Below, in pieces: positions 1 to 8,414 of a stretch of 28,229 bases of DNA. This DNA comes from JBAYST01 sp041676005 (lineage in GTDB: Bacteria > Bacillota_I > Bacilli_A > RFN20 > CAG-826), in contig JBAYST010000006.1 in NCBI GenBank assembly GCA_041676005.1, positions 1-28,229 on the forward strand. The letters run 5' to 3'. The notes beneath the pieces are model-generated. The model saw only the letters and a list, made by a program, of their open reading frames with translations, searched no databases and had not been told where the DNA came from. Positions within the stretch are counted from its first letter, which is position 1. Every line of letters starts with the position of its first letter. Both the position numbers and the translations under genes were made by a program.

Positions 1-62
1 ACTGGAGTACAGGCCGCAAGCAAAAGCATTAGAGCAGGCAATACAAGTAATGATTTTTTCAT
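1..62 (-). CDS. Lipoprotein, N-terminal fragment (runs off left edge)
   Basis: Only the first 20 codons are in the window. Translation from the ATG at 62 gives a classic lipoprotein signal peptide: two lysines after the start Met, a hydrophobic stretch rich in Leu, then a lipobox L-A-A-C with the lipidated Cys at residue 18. The product would be exported by Sec, lipidated, processed by signal peptidase II and anchored on the outer face of the membrane. The start is supported by AAGGAGG at 75-81 and a good promoter further upstream. The function of the mature protein cannot be seen; a substrate-binding or surface lipoprotein is possible. The next lipoprotein gene lies about 250 bp upstream in the same direction, but a terminator separates them. 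Confidence 0.75.
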   Translation of the reverse strand, partial: MKKSLLVLPALMLLLAACTP

Positions 63-97
63 TATGTTTTTTTTCCTCCTTGTGTATTGACACATAT

Positions 98-126
98 ATT
101 ATATTAAAAACTTAAAATCATGTAAA
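98..126 (-). promoter_or_regulatory. Promoter of the left-edge lipoprotein gene
   Basis: The -35 box TTTACA (121-126) is separated by exactly 17 bp from a perfect -10 box TATAAT (98-103). Transcription would start near 91. An inverted repeat TGTGT-CAAT-ACACA (81-94) sits at the predicted transcription start and could be an operator or a 5' hairpin. The AAGGAGG ribosome-binding site at 75-81 follows directly. The rest of the 63-273 gap is AT-rich sequence in which I see no other gene. Confidence 0.7.
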
Positions 127-273
127 GTTATTACATAAATAGAAACAGTCATACAAAAAAGATAAATAGAAAAAACAAAATTATAGTAGGATTTTGCGCT
201 ATTTATTGTAAATTACACGTTTTTCTATTTTTTCAATTTTAATTGTTTTTGTTACAAACTGCGCAAAAACAAA

Positions 274-296
274 AAAGGAAATTGCTTTTTTCCTTT
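274..296 (-). terminator. Intrinsic terminator after the 315-989 lipoprotein gene
   Basis: An 8-bp stem (AAAGGAAA with TTTCCTTT) and a 7-nt loop are followed on the minus strand by a T-rich tail (TTTT G TTTTT, just left of 274). It lies just downstream of the lipoprotein stop codon and closes the recJ-lipoprotein transcription unit. Confidence 0.7.
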
Positions 297-314
297 CTTG
301 TTCGCTTTTGCTCA

Positions 315-989
315 TTAGTAAAAAATATCGATTGTATGAATAATCGCTTGCATGTTATAACAAGAAATCGTAATCGTCGAGGTTCCACTTGGAGGAAGCA
401 AAAAGCTACATACTGTATTTTCTACTTCGCTCTTTTTTTCAAAGTTATTTCTCAGTTTGATGTAATTAGAATCATTGACGGATAAAGCAGCTTCATCGAT
501 GACGAGTTTTACTCCACCTTGAGGTCCATATAAACTCGTTTCATTGGATCTTGGTTGAGCGTGAATCTTAATCGCTTTTGCAGAAATCCCGTTTAAATTA
601 AAAGACAAAATTCCATTTTTGCTTTCAAGAGGATGACCGATCAACAGTCCTCCATCACCCACTCCAACAAACGTTATTGTCTCAACTGAAAGAATAATCG
701 CTCCTTCGCTCTCGTCTTGATGCATTGCCGCTAAAACATCGTCTTGTTCACTATAATAAGCACCGACATTCAGGTTCGTATTTTGACAATCGATTGTCTT
801 TTTATTTGCGTAATCTCCGAGGGTGATATTGTCCCCATCATAATAAGAAATATCTTGAGATGAAGCCGGCTCACTAGAATCATTTGGAGCGAAGATTGAA
901 TATTCACCTGGATCATTTTCAAAAGCAACACAACTCGTCAAAGTGAGAAGGCCTAAAAGCATGACAGGAAATGCGAATTTAAATTTCAT
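315..989 (-). CDS. Predicted lipoprotein of unknown function
   Basis: A 224-aa secreted lipoprotein. I start it at ATG 989 and not at the upstream in-frame Met at 1028, because GAGGT lies 11 nt before 989 and translation from there begins with a signal peptide: K-rich start, Leu-rich core, lipobox L-T-S-C with the lipidated Cys at residue 20. The mature part is acidic and Ser/Thr/Asn-rich. It ends in alternating hydrophobic strands, where a Ser-Gly-Thr-Ser-Thr-Ile-Thr-Ile run leads into a final Ile-Asp-Ile-Phe-Tyr, which looks like an all-beta sandwich of the kind found in surface binding modules. I recognise no enzyme motif. Its start is 8 nt beyond the recJ stop, so it is co-transcribed with recJ, and the terminator at 274-296 follows it. 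The exact role is unknown. Confidence 0.8.
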   Translation of the reverse strand: MKFKFAFPVMLLGLLTLTSCVAFENDPGEYSIFAPNDSSEPASSQDISYYDGDNITLGDYANKKTIDCQNTNLNVGAYYSEQDDVLAAMHQDESEGAIILSVETITFVGVGDGGLLIGHPLESKNGILSFNLNGISAKAIKIHAQPRSNETSLYGPQGGVKLVIDEAALSVNDSNYIKLRNNFEKKSEVENTVCSFLLPPSGTSTITISCYNMQAIIHTIDIFY

Positions 990-996
990 AAAAATA

Positions 997-2571
997 TTAT
1001 ACCTCAATATTTGGTAAAATTTCCTCAACTTTAAATTGAAGTGTTTGAGAACCTTTATAAGAGTGGAGATTCATTCTTCCGGTCAAGTCAACATAAGGAC
1101 GGTCGATGAGCATTGTTTTACTGATGTTGAAACCGACGAGTTTGGTATTAAAAGAAAGCGAAGTCATGATGTGTTCTCCAGTTTTAGAAAAAGTGAATGA
1201 AGATGTTTTTAAACGCTCAAGAAGAAAGAGCGGTGATTTCCATTCTTCTCCAAACGGAGCAAGGGTTTGGACGATTTCATAGTTTACAAAATTGACATCG
1301 ATGAGTTTGAGTAAAATCGTTTCTCTACTAATGACGTATGGAGGATGCTTTTTAGCAATTTCTTTAAAACGCGCGCTAAAACCTTCTAAATCTTTTTGCG
1401 CGATCGTAAGCCCGCCCGCAAGCTCGTGTCCGCCTGAAGTAATAGTGAATTGCTCTACACCTTCAAAGGCTTTGACAATATTAAATCCTTCAAGCGAACG
1501 ACAAGATCCTTTTAAAATACCTGGGTTAGTCATGTCTTTCGTAAAGACCACAACCGGCTTGTGGTATTCATTTAAAATCTTATTTGCAACGATTCCGATG
1601 AGACCTTCATCACAATCGACTAAAGCGATAATCGCATCATCACTTTCATCGAAAGCTTCTAATCCATCAATCGCGATTTTACTTTTAGCTTTCCGCTCTT
1701 CGTTGACGCTTTCAATCCATGTGTAAAGTTCTGAAATCACTTCTTGATCATTAGAGGTAAAATAAGTGACAAGACGGTTGATGTTCGTGTTTTTGATCAC
1801 TCGCCCCACTGCATTTATTTTAGGTCCGATTTTCATTCCGATTGTCGTCTCATCAAAATCATTGCCTTCACTCATCAAATCGAGATTTTTAAATTCTCCA
1901 AACTGAAAATTTTTAAATGTATAACGGAGAATGTCCCGGTTATAGCCTTTTAAAGGCATCATGTCTGTGACAATTGAAATCGCTCCTAAAGTCATCAAAT
2001 ATTTGTCATACCTTCCTAATAAGGCTGTCGCAAACATAAACGAAACAAAACCTGCGCTTGTTTTTAAAGAAGGAAATTTTGAAAACTGTGGATGAATGAT
2101 CGCTTCTACGGTAGGCAAAGTTTCTCCTTTTTCATGATGGTCAATGACGATTATTTTCATTCCGTGTGCTCGACAATATTCAAGAGCTTCTAATGCACTG
2201 ATTCCATTGTCAACAGTGATGAGAAGGTTGTAACCTTTGGCAACGATTTCTTTTGCTTTTTGAAGGTTGATTCCATAACCATCTAAATAGCGAGAAGGAA
2301 TATAGTAATTGACTTTATAATCTAGATGCATAAAAGCCTTGACGATAATTGAAGTCGACATTACTCCATCTGCGTCATAATCTCCATAAACGATGATTTT
2401 ATCTTTCTTTTTCATCGCTTCCAGCACGACTTTAAGCGCTTCTTTCATTCCATCAAAATCTTGAGGGTTTGGCAGATCTGCGATCGAAATATCCCGAGTT
2501 AAAAATTCGTATTCTTCTAAAGAAATATCGTAGTATTCAAGCAATTGATTTAAGAAATTTTGTTCGTCCAT
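997..2571 (-). CDS. recJ: Single-stranded-DNA-specific exonuclease RecJ
   Basis: RecJ is a 5'-3' single-strand DNA exonuclease used in recombinational and mismatch repair, acting with RecQ-type helicases and SSB. The DHH phosphoesterase signatures are all visible: GDYDADGV (residues 63-70, metal-binding Asp), a TVDNG block near 119, DHH at 144-146, a later TDMMPL-x-x-YNR block near 202, and the DHHA1 motif SGGHELAGG at 379-387. The C-terminal 120 residues fit the RecJ OB fold. At 524 aa it is nearer the E. coli length (577, from memory) than the longer Bacillus protein. The start at 2571 fits the family N-terminus, but no ribosome-binding site is visible, and the secDF terminator ends only 11 nt upstream. 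Expression therefore depends on read-through or on a promoter within secDF. Confidence 0.95.
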   Translation of the reverse strand: MDEQNFLNQLLEYYDISLEEYEFLTRDISIADLPNPQDFDGMKEALKVVLEAMKKKDKIIVYGDYDADGVMSTSIIVKAFMHLDYKVNYYIPSRYLDGYGINLQKAKEIVAKGYNLLITVDNGISALEALEYCRAHGMKIIVIDHHEKGETLPTVEAIIHPQFSKFPSLKTSAGFVSFMFATALLGRYDKYLMTLGAISIVTDMMPLKGYNRDILRYTFKNFQFGEFKNLDLMSEGNDFDETTIGMKIGPKINAVGRVIKNTNINRLVTYFTSNDQEVISELYTWIESVNEERKAKSKIAIDGLEAFDESDDAIIALVDCDEGLIGIVANKILNEYHKPVVVFTKDMTNPGILKGSCRSLEGFNIVKAFEGVEQFTITSGGHELAGGLTIAQKDLEGFSARFKEIAKKHPPYVISRETILLKLIDVNFVNYEIVQTLAPFGEEWKSPLFLLERLKTSSFTFSKTGEHIMTSLSFNTKLVGFNISKTMLIDRPYVDLTGRMNLHSYKGSQTLQFKVEEILPNIEV

Positions 2572-2582
2572 AATTTTAAGAA

Positions 2583-2607
2583 AAAGGCTACCGACAAAGT
2601 AGCCTTT
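2583..2607 (-). terminator. Intrinsic terminator of secDF
   Basis: A perfect 9-bp stem (AAAGGCTAC with GTAGCCTTT) and a 7-nt loop are followed on the minus strand by TTTTTCTT. It lies between the secDF stop (2612) and the recJ start (2571), leaving almost no space for a recJ promoter. Confidence 0.85.
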
Positions 2608-2611
2608 ATTT

Positions 2612-5287
2612 TTAATCGTTTATTCCGATGAAAATCGCTTCTTCGGGCTCCGCAGATTTTTTTGTTTTGACTTCAAGCTTTTTCTTTTTCTTCGGTTTGG
2701 CAATTTTGATGTTAGTCCGTGAGAACCATTTGAAGAGCAATTGCGCTAGAGGTCCAAATAAAGTGGTGACAAATAAAGCGCCTAAAGCAATTCCAATCAA
2801 AACGAGAAGATAGATGAGCGATGAACCTGAAGGTCCAAAGCCAAAGAAGTCAATTGCTAAATATCCAGCTAACAAGCTGACAAGTAAAATCGGAGCAAAT
2901 GCTAGCGAGTTCGCTTTAGACATGATTTCATTTCGTTTTTCATAGGAATTATCTTTAGAACGGACAAAGTCATCTTTGGCCATTTCTCGATCTTTATCCA
3001 TGAAGATAACACTCATCAGTAAAGTGATGAAAATAACTAAAGGTAAAGCGAATATTGCCGTTTCAGCAACAATGACTCGAGTTAAAACGTAAAACCCGAG
3101 AGTCACAGCACCGGTTAAGGCGGTGATAAGAAGAGAAGTTAGTCCGCGTGAAAGTCGATAACGGAGCAAGAAATAAAGAGTTAAGAAGCCAACTGCGATA
3201 CTCACCGCAGAGATCACCCATCCAGATTCAGGAGTAGTGATAATCATTCTTTCTCCAACTTTAAAAGACGCAGTCGCAATTGTGTCATCGGTTTGCGTTT
3301 CAAAGTATTCGCGGAAAACATTTTCTAAAGTTCCTTCAACGCGAATGTCTCGATAATCGATATAACCATCGACATCTAGAGCAAGAGTGGAATCGAGTTT
3401 AGCGACGTAATAAATGTAAGTGACTTCGACAGTGCCGCTTTCTTCTAATTCAATTTCAGTTCTTCGATATTCGGTTTCTAGTTCGTAAGAAATGAGTTTA
3501 GCATCACCACTATTACCATTTATGTAATAAAAGGTATTGTCGAGTACTCCTCTTACATAAGCAGAATCTAACGCCGTCGGGGTCGTTCCTTCAGAAACAT
3601 TGATTGCATGTGTTTCAAAATAAACATAATTGTATTCGGAGTGATTTTTTCCATGATTGAAAAGTTGACCTTGGACCGCGCCAAAAGAAATCATGGCAAT
3701 CGTCGAAGCTAAAGCGATGACAATAGCCGCGATGCCAATTGGCTTTTTCTGTTTGGTGAAATCTTTATCTTGATATGGACCGAAATAGCTTTGTTTTTCT
3801 TCATTCATCAAATCTGGAATTTTCTTTTGATCGACTCCAATGATTTCATATTTGCCGATGAATTTGGTCGTATTGGTGAGTAACCACATCATTCCTTTTA
3901 GTCCAAGTGTATTGAGCAGTAATGAAACCAAACCACCAAAAACTGCAGCGGCAGCAAAGGAAATCATCGCTGTTCCACCTAACCAATAGATGACCGCTCC
4001 GATGACGATTAAAGCGACATGAATATCGACAATCGGAAGAAGAGATTTTTTGCTTCCTTCAAAGTTTGCCTTTTTAAGGCTACGACCGCGATAACATTCC
4101 TCTTTGACTTTGGTCATATAAATAATTCCACTTGAAATAGAGGCGATGATCACAGCGATAAAGCCAATGATTCCAGATAGAGTTAATTCAACAGAGAATA
4201 TCAAAGAGAACAATAGACCGAGGAATGAACTGCCGATGGCAAATGTCGTAATTGTCACAGCCCCCCAGCGGTAAAAGACGACGAGTAAAAGAGTGATGAT
4301 CGCAATTCCAATAATCCCTGCGATCAATGTTCTAGACCAAGCAATCGTCGCTTTCGTTCCATAAGAAATCAAACTTTCGAAATAAGCGGGAACGATATTT
4401 TCATAAATGAATGTCACGTTATAATCCAATTTCTCTGAGTTGAGTAAGTTTGTATAAAATCGCGCTTTGTTTGTCGCATTTTTAATATCTGTATATGATG
4501 TATTACCATCACCGTCAGGATCGACATCGATCGCAGAGGCAATGCTTTTTTCTGTATCGTCAAACCAAATTTGTCCGATATCGAATTTGATTAAAAGTTT
4601 CTCGGCTTTTTTTGCATTGTAATCTTCATTTCCAGAGATCATTTCCGAAAATCGATCTTCTCCTTCAACAAAGTTGTAGGCTAAATAGACATAAGTTTTG
4701 CCTTCTTCTTCATCATCATTAGCAGGACGAGCATTTTTTCGACCGCTAATCGGGCCATCATCATCGGTATCATTAATTCTTTTTGCTTCCTCGATGACGG
4801 CTTTAAAATTCTCATTTTCATAATCTACAGGGATGACAACGGTTGGATAATCTCTAATAAAATCGATATAAATCTTTTCAGAGGTCAAAAATTCATCACC
4901 GGTCGCATAAGTGTTCGTTTCAGTTCCTAAAGCAAAAACCCCATTGAAGGAAAGGAAAGTTTTGATTTGAAAATAATTTTCTTCGGTTTGTTCGGATAAA
5001 ACGACTTTGATCGTATCGTTGCCAATTGTTGTGATGTCATAATTGCTCACTTGAGCAGTTTTGAGTCTTTCTTCCATAACCGCTGCAATTTCTTTTGCCG
5101 CTTGAGGATTATCTTCAAGTGCCGGATGGTCTTCAATAGAAGTCGTATCGCTTAAACGGTAGACCAGCGCTCTTCCATCTGAGTATTCAATATTGCTCTT
5201 AGATTGGACAAAAATAGATGTGACAGTTGCCCCTATCATCAATAAACCAGAAACCGCTAGGGTTAGATATGCAATAAAACGTTTCAT
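2612..5287 (-). CDS. secDF: Fused protein translocase subunit SecDF
   Basis: SecDF is a membrane subunit of the Sec translocon that helps pull exported proteins across using the proton gradient. The protein starts with a membrane helix (residues 2-24), followed by a large extracytoplasmic domain, five hydrophobic segments (about 313-470), a second extracytoplasmic domain and a second membrane block (about 690-850). That is the duplicated SecD+SecF topology. It has 891 aa, longer than the B. subtilis fusion (about 737, from memory), partly because of an acidic insert near residues 175-200. Start at 5287: an upstream Met at 5329 is in frame, but AAAGGA precedes 5287 and gives a proper N-terminal helix. 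The usual VDANVLIFERI and NDTIVVFDRIRE motifs are not recognisable; see findings. It has its own promoter and terminator and is monocistronic or feeds recJ. Confidence 0.88.
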   Translation of the reverse strand: MKRFIAYLTLAVSGLLMIGATVTSIFVQSKSNIEYSDGRALVYRLSDTTSIEDHPALEDNPQAAKEIAAVMEERLKTAQVSNYDITTIGNDTIKVVLSEQTEENYFQIKTFLSFNGVFALGTETNTYATGDEFLTSEKIYIDFIRDYPTVVIPVDYENENFKAVIEEAKRINDTDDDGPISGRKNARPANDDEEEGKTYVYLAYNFVEGEDRFSEMISGNEDYNAKKAEKLLIKFDIGQIWFDDTEKSIASAIDVDPDGDGNTSYTDIKNATNKARFYTNLLNSEKLDYNVTFIYENIVPAYFESLISYGTKATIAWSRTLIAGIIGIAIITLLLVVFYRWGAVTITTFAIGSSFLGLLFSLIFSVELTLSGIIGFIAVIIASISSGIIYMTKVKEECYRGRSLKKANFEGSKKSLLPIVDIHVALIVIGAVIYWLGGTAMISFAAAAVFGGLVSLLLNTLGLKGMMWLLTNTTKFIGKYEIIGVDQKKIPDLMNEEKQSYFGPYQDKDFTKQKKPIGIAAIVIALASTIAMISFGAVQGQLFNHGKNHSEYNYVYFETHAINVSEGTTPTALDSAYVRGVLDNTFYYINGNSGDAKLISYELETEYRRTEIELEESGTVEVTYIYYVAKLDSTLALDVDGYIDYRDIRVEGTLENVFREYFETQTDDTIATASFKVGERMIITTPESGWVISAVSIAVGFLTLYFLLRYRLSRGLTSLLITALTGAVTLGFYVLTRVIVAETAIFALPLVIFITLLMSVIFMDKDREMAKDDFVRSKDNSYEKRNEIMSKANSLAFAPILLVSLLAGYLAIDFFGFGPSGSSLIYLLVLIGIALGALFVTTLFGPLAQLLFKWFSRTNIKIAKPKKKKKLEVKTKKSAEPEEAIFIGIND

Positions 5288-5342
5288 AATTGTGTTATCC
5301 TTTCGTCTAGGAAAAAATACTGCGCCCATGCGCTACCAATAT

Positions 5343-5371
5343 AATTTACAACAATTATATATATAATTCAA
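5343..5371 (-). promoter_or_regulatory. Probable secDF promoter
   Basis: TTGAAT (5366-5371), 17 bp, then TAAATT (5343-5348) within a very AT-rich stretch between the ruvB terminator and secDF. The start would be near 5336, giving a leader of about 50 nt that contains the secDF ribosome-binding site AAAGGA. The boxes are imperfect, so the exact register is uncertain. Confidence 0.45.
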
Positions 5372-5400
5372 TAATAAATTAGGAAATCAATTCTCAAGAA

Positions 5401-5420
5401 AAAGACTGTTTGCAGTCTTT
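5401..5420 (-). terminator. Intrinsic terminator of the ruvAB operon
   Basis: A perfect 8-bp stem (AAAGACTG with CAGTCTTT) and a 4-nt loop, with a T-rich tail on the minus strand, 23 nt past the ruvB stop codon. It ends the long transcription unit that begins at obgE or rplU. Confidence 0.85.
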
Positions 5421-5443
5421 AACTTCATAATTTTCTTATTTTA

Positions 5444-6448
5444 TCAAAACAGCGAACTCGGATAATCGATTTTTAAATGTCGCAACGCTTTTTCGCTGAC
5501 TACGCGTCCTTTTGGAGTCCGATCGATAAAACCGATTTGAACGAGATAAGGCTCATAGACATCTTCGAGATTGGTTGCCTCTTCACCGATTGCATTTGCA
5601 ATCGCTTCCAGTCCAACTGGCCCTCCTTTAAATCTTTCGACAATCGTTTTTAAATAACGGATATCGACATCATCTAAACCGATGCTATCGACTTTTAGAG
5701 CTTTTAAAGCCTTTAAAGTATGGGCCTGAGATATTTCATTTTTTCCTTCGTAATGAGCAAAATCTCGTACTCTTCTTAAAAGGCGATTAGCAATTCGCGG
5801 AGTTCCCCGACTTCTTTTGGCGATTTCTTTCGCCGCACTTTCTTCAATTGGTATATTGTAAACACGAGCCGTTCTAAAAACGATTTGTTCGATTTCATCG
5901 ATTGTGTAAAAATTGATTTTTTCGGTGATTCCAAACCTCGCTCTTAATGGAGCAGATAAATCTCCAGCTCGCGTTGTTGCGCCGATTAAAGTAAAAGGTG
6001 CAAGTTCGATATTCAACGTTTTAGCATTTGTCTCTCGCGAGACGACGAGAGATAAGCTGAAATCCTCCATCGCTTGATAAAGAATTTCTTCGACGACTCG
6101 AGGGAGACGATGTATCTCATCGATAAAGAGAATTTCTCCTGGTTGCAGGTCGCTTAAAATCGCCGCTAGATCTCCCGCTTTTTCAATCGTCGGTCCAGAA
6201 ATGACCCGAATCGGTCCGACCATCTCATGAGCGATGACGTGAGCCAAGGTCGTTTTTCCTAAACCAGGTGGTCCATAAAATAAACAGTGATCTAACGTCT
6301 CATTACGGTGAATCGCGGCCCCGATGAAAACTTTTAAGTTTTCTTTTAGTCTTTGTTGCCCGACATATTCTTTTAAGGTTTGGGGACGTAAAGAAATATC
6401 TTCTTCAAGTTCTTTTTGATTCGTTTTTGCATCTAAAAGTCTCGTCAT
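5444..6448 (-). CDS. ruvB: Holliday junction branch migration helicase RuvB
   Basis: RuvB is the hexameric AAA+ motor that, loaded by RuvA, drives branch migration of Holliday junctions. Visible motifs are Walker A GPPGLGKT (59-66), Walker B FID-EIHR (about 108-114), sensor GATTR (156-160), and the Arg-rich PLRARFG segment (arginine finger region, about 167-173). The C-terminal winged helix carries the conserved FKGGPVGLEAIA and EPYLVQIGFI stretches. Length 334 aa is typical. ATG 6448 is preceded by GAGGAAA that overlaps the end of ruvA, and only 1 nt separates the two genes, so they are translationally coupled. The gene is intact and ends at the terminator 5401-5420. Confidence 0.98.
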   Translation of the reverse strand: MTRLLDAKTNQKELEEDISLRPQTLKEYVGQQRLKENLKVFIGAAIHRNETLDHCLFYGPPGLGKTTLAHVIAHEMVGPIRVISGPTIEKAGDLAAILSDLQPGEILFIDEIHRLPRVVEEILYQAMEDFSLSLVVSRETNAKTLNIELAPFTLIGATTRAGDLSAPLRARFGITEKINFYTIDEIEQIVFRTARVYNIPIEESAAKEIAKRSRGTPRIANRLLRRVRDFAHYEGKNEISQAHTLKALKALKVDSIGLDDVDIRYLKTIVERFKGGPVGLEAIANAIGEEATNLEDVYEPYLVQIGFIDRTPKGRVVSEKALRHLKIDYPSSLF

Positions 6449-6449
6449 T

Positions 6450-7001
6450 TTATTTCCTCAATTTCTTTAAGGCAAGGGCTAAAACTTGCTCCATCGATGC
6501 ATTTTCTTCATTGATATCTGCTAAGACTCGGTCGATCGCAGCGACTTTAAATCCGAGTTGCTTGAGTGCTTTTTTCACATCTTCATAACGTTCGGGGTCA
6601 CCTTTTTCACCCGTGATTTGTCCTTTTAAATCCAAAATGATTTGCGCAGCTGCTTTAGCACCGATTCCAGGTAATCTTTTTAAATAAGCAATATTATTTG
6701 AAGCAATTGCTTTATTAAGAGCCTCAGGAGTCGTCGCTTTTAAAGCGTTGATCGCGGTTTTAGGACCTAATCCTTTCACACCGATCAAAGAGAGAAAGGC
6801 GTCTTTTTCTAAGCGCGAAGAAAAGCCGATCAAATATTGATCATCTTCTCTTGTCACTTGGTGAGTGAAAATAAACTGCTCTTCCCCAAGAACATAATCT
6901 TCAACATGGCTGACTAAAACTTGATAACCGATTCCACCGACTTCAATGACGATGAAGTTTTCGCCGATGAATGAAATTTTTCCTTTTAAAGAATAATACA
7001 T
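6450..7001 (-). CDS. ruvA: Holliday junction DNA-binding protein RuvA
   Basis: RuvA tetramers bind the four-way junction and recruit RuvB. The sequence shows the N-terminal OB fold (residues 1-63), then two helix-hairpin-helix motifs: LIGVKGLGPKTA (about 72-83) and LPGIGAKAAAQI (about 109-120). The C-terminal three-helix domain that contacts RuvB is also present, ending in a Lys-rich tail. At 183 aa it is slightly shorter than the usual 200, the difference lying in the linker before the C-terminal domain. ATG 7001 follows GAGGAGC with good spacing, directly after the stop of a 29-codon membrane-peptide gene, so the set obgE-peptide-ruvA-ruvB is transcribed together. Confidence 0.96.
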   Translation of the reverse strand: MYYSLKGKISFIGENFIVIEVGGIGYQVLVSHVEDYVLGEEQFIFTHQVTREDDQYLIGFSSRLEKDAFLSLIGVKGLGPKTAINALKATTPEALNKAIASNNIAYLKRLPGIGAKAAAQIILDLKGQITGEKGDPERYEDVKKALKQLGFKVAAIDRVLADINEENASMEQVLALALKKLRK

Positions 7002-7013
7002 AATTGCTCCTCA

Positions 7014-7103
7014 TTAGATGATAACGATAAAGATGATGATGAGTAAAATAAGAAACGCTGAGACCAAAGAAGATAAGATCGCTAAATCAACTTTTTTATC
7101 CAT
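7014..7103 (-). CDS. 29-aa single-span membrane peptide between obgE and ruvA
   Basis: An open frame of 29 codons starts at ATG 7103, whose A is the last base of the obgE stop (TGATG overlap), and ends with TAA at 7014. The peptide has a charged N-terminus (MDKKVD), then about 23 residues made almost wholly of Leu, Ile, Val, Ala, Ser and Phe, so it is a single transmembrane helix and little else. No strong ribosome-binding site is seen, but the 1-nt overlap with obgE allows coupled reinitiation, and the ruvA ribosome-binding site begins just past its stop. I recognise no family. It may be a real small membrane protein or a coupling element for ruvA; hydrophobicity by chance in Ile-rich AT sequence is the alternative. 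Confidence 0.5.
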   Translation of the reverse strand: MDKKVDLAILSSLVSAFLILLIIIFIVII

Positions 7104-8374
7104 CACTCTATATATTCAAACTCAAAATCACAGAGTTTGACACTATCTCCATCTTTAGCGCCCATCTTTTCTAATTCATCATCGATTCCGACTGCGCGGA
7201 GATGAGTGATGAGCAACATCATCCCTTCATCGGTTGAAATATTCGTCATCTTATAAAATTTTTCAATTTGTTCACCACTGATGACAAATGTATGACTATC
7301 AACTCTTTGAATTGAATATCCTTTATCATCACCGAGCTCGTAGATTTTCATTCCGAGGTCGCTTTCTGAATCATCATAAAGCGGGAATGGTTTGGTCTTG
7401 GCTAAGACATCTAGGCATTTATAAACCAATTCTTCAATTCCTTCTCCACTTAAAGAAGAAATGCCTATAACTGGCTTCCGAATTTTCGTTTTGAATTTTT
7501 TCATTCGTTCAAGAGCGCCGTCTTCATCCATTTTACTAGCGACGATAATCACAGGGCGTTTGGTCAGACCAAATCCATATGATTTAAGTTCGTTATTAAT
7601 CATTTTGTAATCTTCTAGTGGATCGCGTTCGCCATCCATCGAGACGAGGTGGACGATTAATCGGCATCTTTCGATATGCCTTAAAAATCTTAATCCTAAG
7701 CCTTTTCCTAAATGCGCTCCTTCGATAAGACCTGGAAGATCTGCCATCACAAAAGAACGCCCATCTTTAGAAGAGACGACTCCCAAATTTGGAGAAATAG
7801 TCGTGAAAGGATAATCGCCAATCTCTGGACGTGCCGCACTGACAACACTTAAAAGTGTTGATTTACCGACATTTGGAAAGCCAATCACTCCGACATCTGC
7901 TAAGAGTTTTAGTTCTAAAGTCAATTTTCGAGTTTGCCCCGGTTCACCATTTTCAGCAATTTTTGGAGCGCGATTCGTCGGAGTTTTGAAACAAGTATTT
8001 CCTCGTCCTCCTCTTCCTCCTTTGGCGACTAAAAGAGTTTTTCCGTCTTCATTTAAATCACCTAAAAATTTATGTTCGGGTTCTAGATAGACAACTGTTC
8101 CAACTGGGACATCGACAATTAAGTTGTCTCTAGATTTCCCATATTGATTTTTGCTTCCACCTTTTTCTCCTTCTTGAGCGATAAAGGTTTTTGAAAAACG
8201 GAAGTTGATCAAAGTATTGATCGATTTGTTCGCTTTTAAAATGATCGATGCCCCGCGGCCCCCGTTTCCTCCAGCAGGACCACCGAAAGGAACATACTTT
8301 TCTCTTAAAAAAGCAATTGCTCCGTCTCCGCCTTTGCCTGATCTGACTTCAATTTTTACTTGATCTATAAACAT
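7103..8374 (-). CDS. obgE: Ribosome-associated GTPase ObgE/CgtA
   Basis: ObgE is an essential GTPase that binds the large ribosomal subunit and acts in its maturation and in stress signalling. The N-terminal Obg fold (1-158) has the Gly-rich segments GGPAGGNGGRG (31-41) and GGRGGRGN. The G domain follows with P-loop GFPNVGKS (165-172), G3 DLPG (212-215) and an SKMD-type G4 motif. The C-terminal OCT domain (about 345-423) ends in an acidic tail. Length 423 aa is normal. ATG 8374 is preceded by a weak GAAAGAT, and by a TATAAT box at 8394-8399, so it probably has its own promoter after the rpmA terminator. The stop overlaps the start of the 29-aa peptide gene. Confidence 0.97.
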   Translation of the reverse strand: MFIDQVKIEVRSGKGGDGAIAFLREKYVPFGGPAGGNGGRGASIILKANKSINTLINFRFSKTFIAQEGEKGGSKNQYGKSRDNLIVDVPVGTVVYLEPEHKFLGDLNEDGKTLLVAKGGRGGRGNTCFKTPTNRAPKIAENGEPGQTRKLTLELKLLADVGVIGFPNVGKSTLLSVVSAARPEIGDYPFTTISPNLGVVSSKDGRSFVMADLPGLIEGAHLGKGLGLRFLRHIERCRLIVHLVSMDGERDPLEDYKMINNELKSYGFGLTKRPVIIVASKMDEDGALERMKKFKTKIRKPVIGISSLSGEGIEELVYKCLDVLAKTKPFPLYDDSESDLGMKIYELGDDKGYSIQRVDSHTFVISGEQIEKFYKMTNISTDEGMMLLITHLRAVGIDDELEKMGAKDGDSVKLCDFEFEYIE

Positions 8375-8393
8375 AGTTTAATCTTTCGCCCAT

Positions 8394-8399
8394 ATTATA
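8394..8399 (-). promoter_or_regulatory. Possible -10 box of an obgE promoter
   Basis: A perfect TATAAT lies 20 bp upstream of the obgE start, just after the rpmA terminator. The -35 position (about 8417-8422) reads TGGTCT and is poor. It would let obgE-ruvAB be transcribed independently of the ribosomal protein genes. Confidence 0.4.
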
Positions 8400-8414
8400 T
8401 AAAAAAGTGATAAA

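Noticed and set aside
243..485. 80-codon plus-strand open frame
   Set aside because: It lies over the terminator and 3' end of the minus-strand lipoprotein, with no ribosome-binding site or family features.
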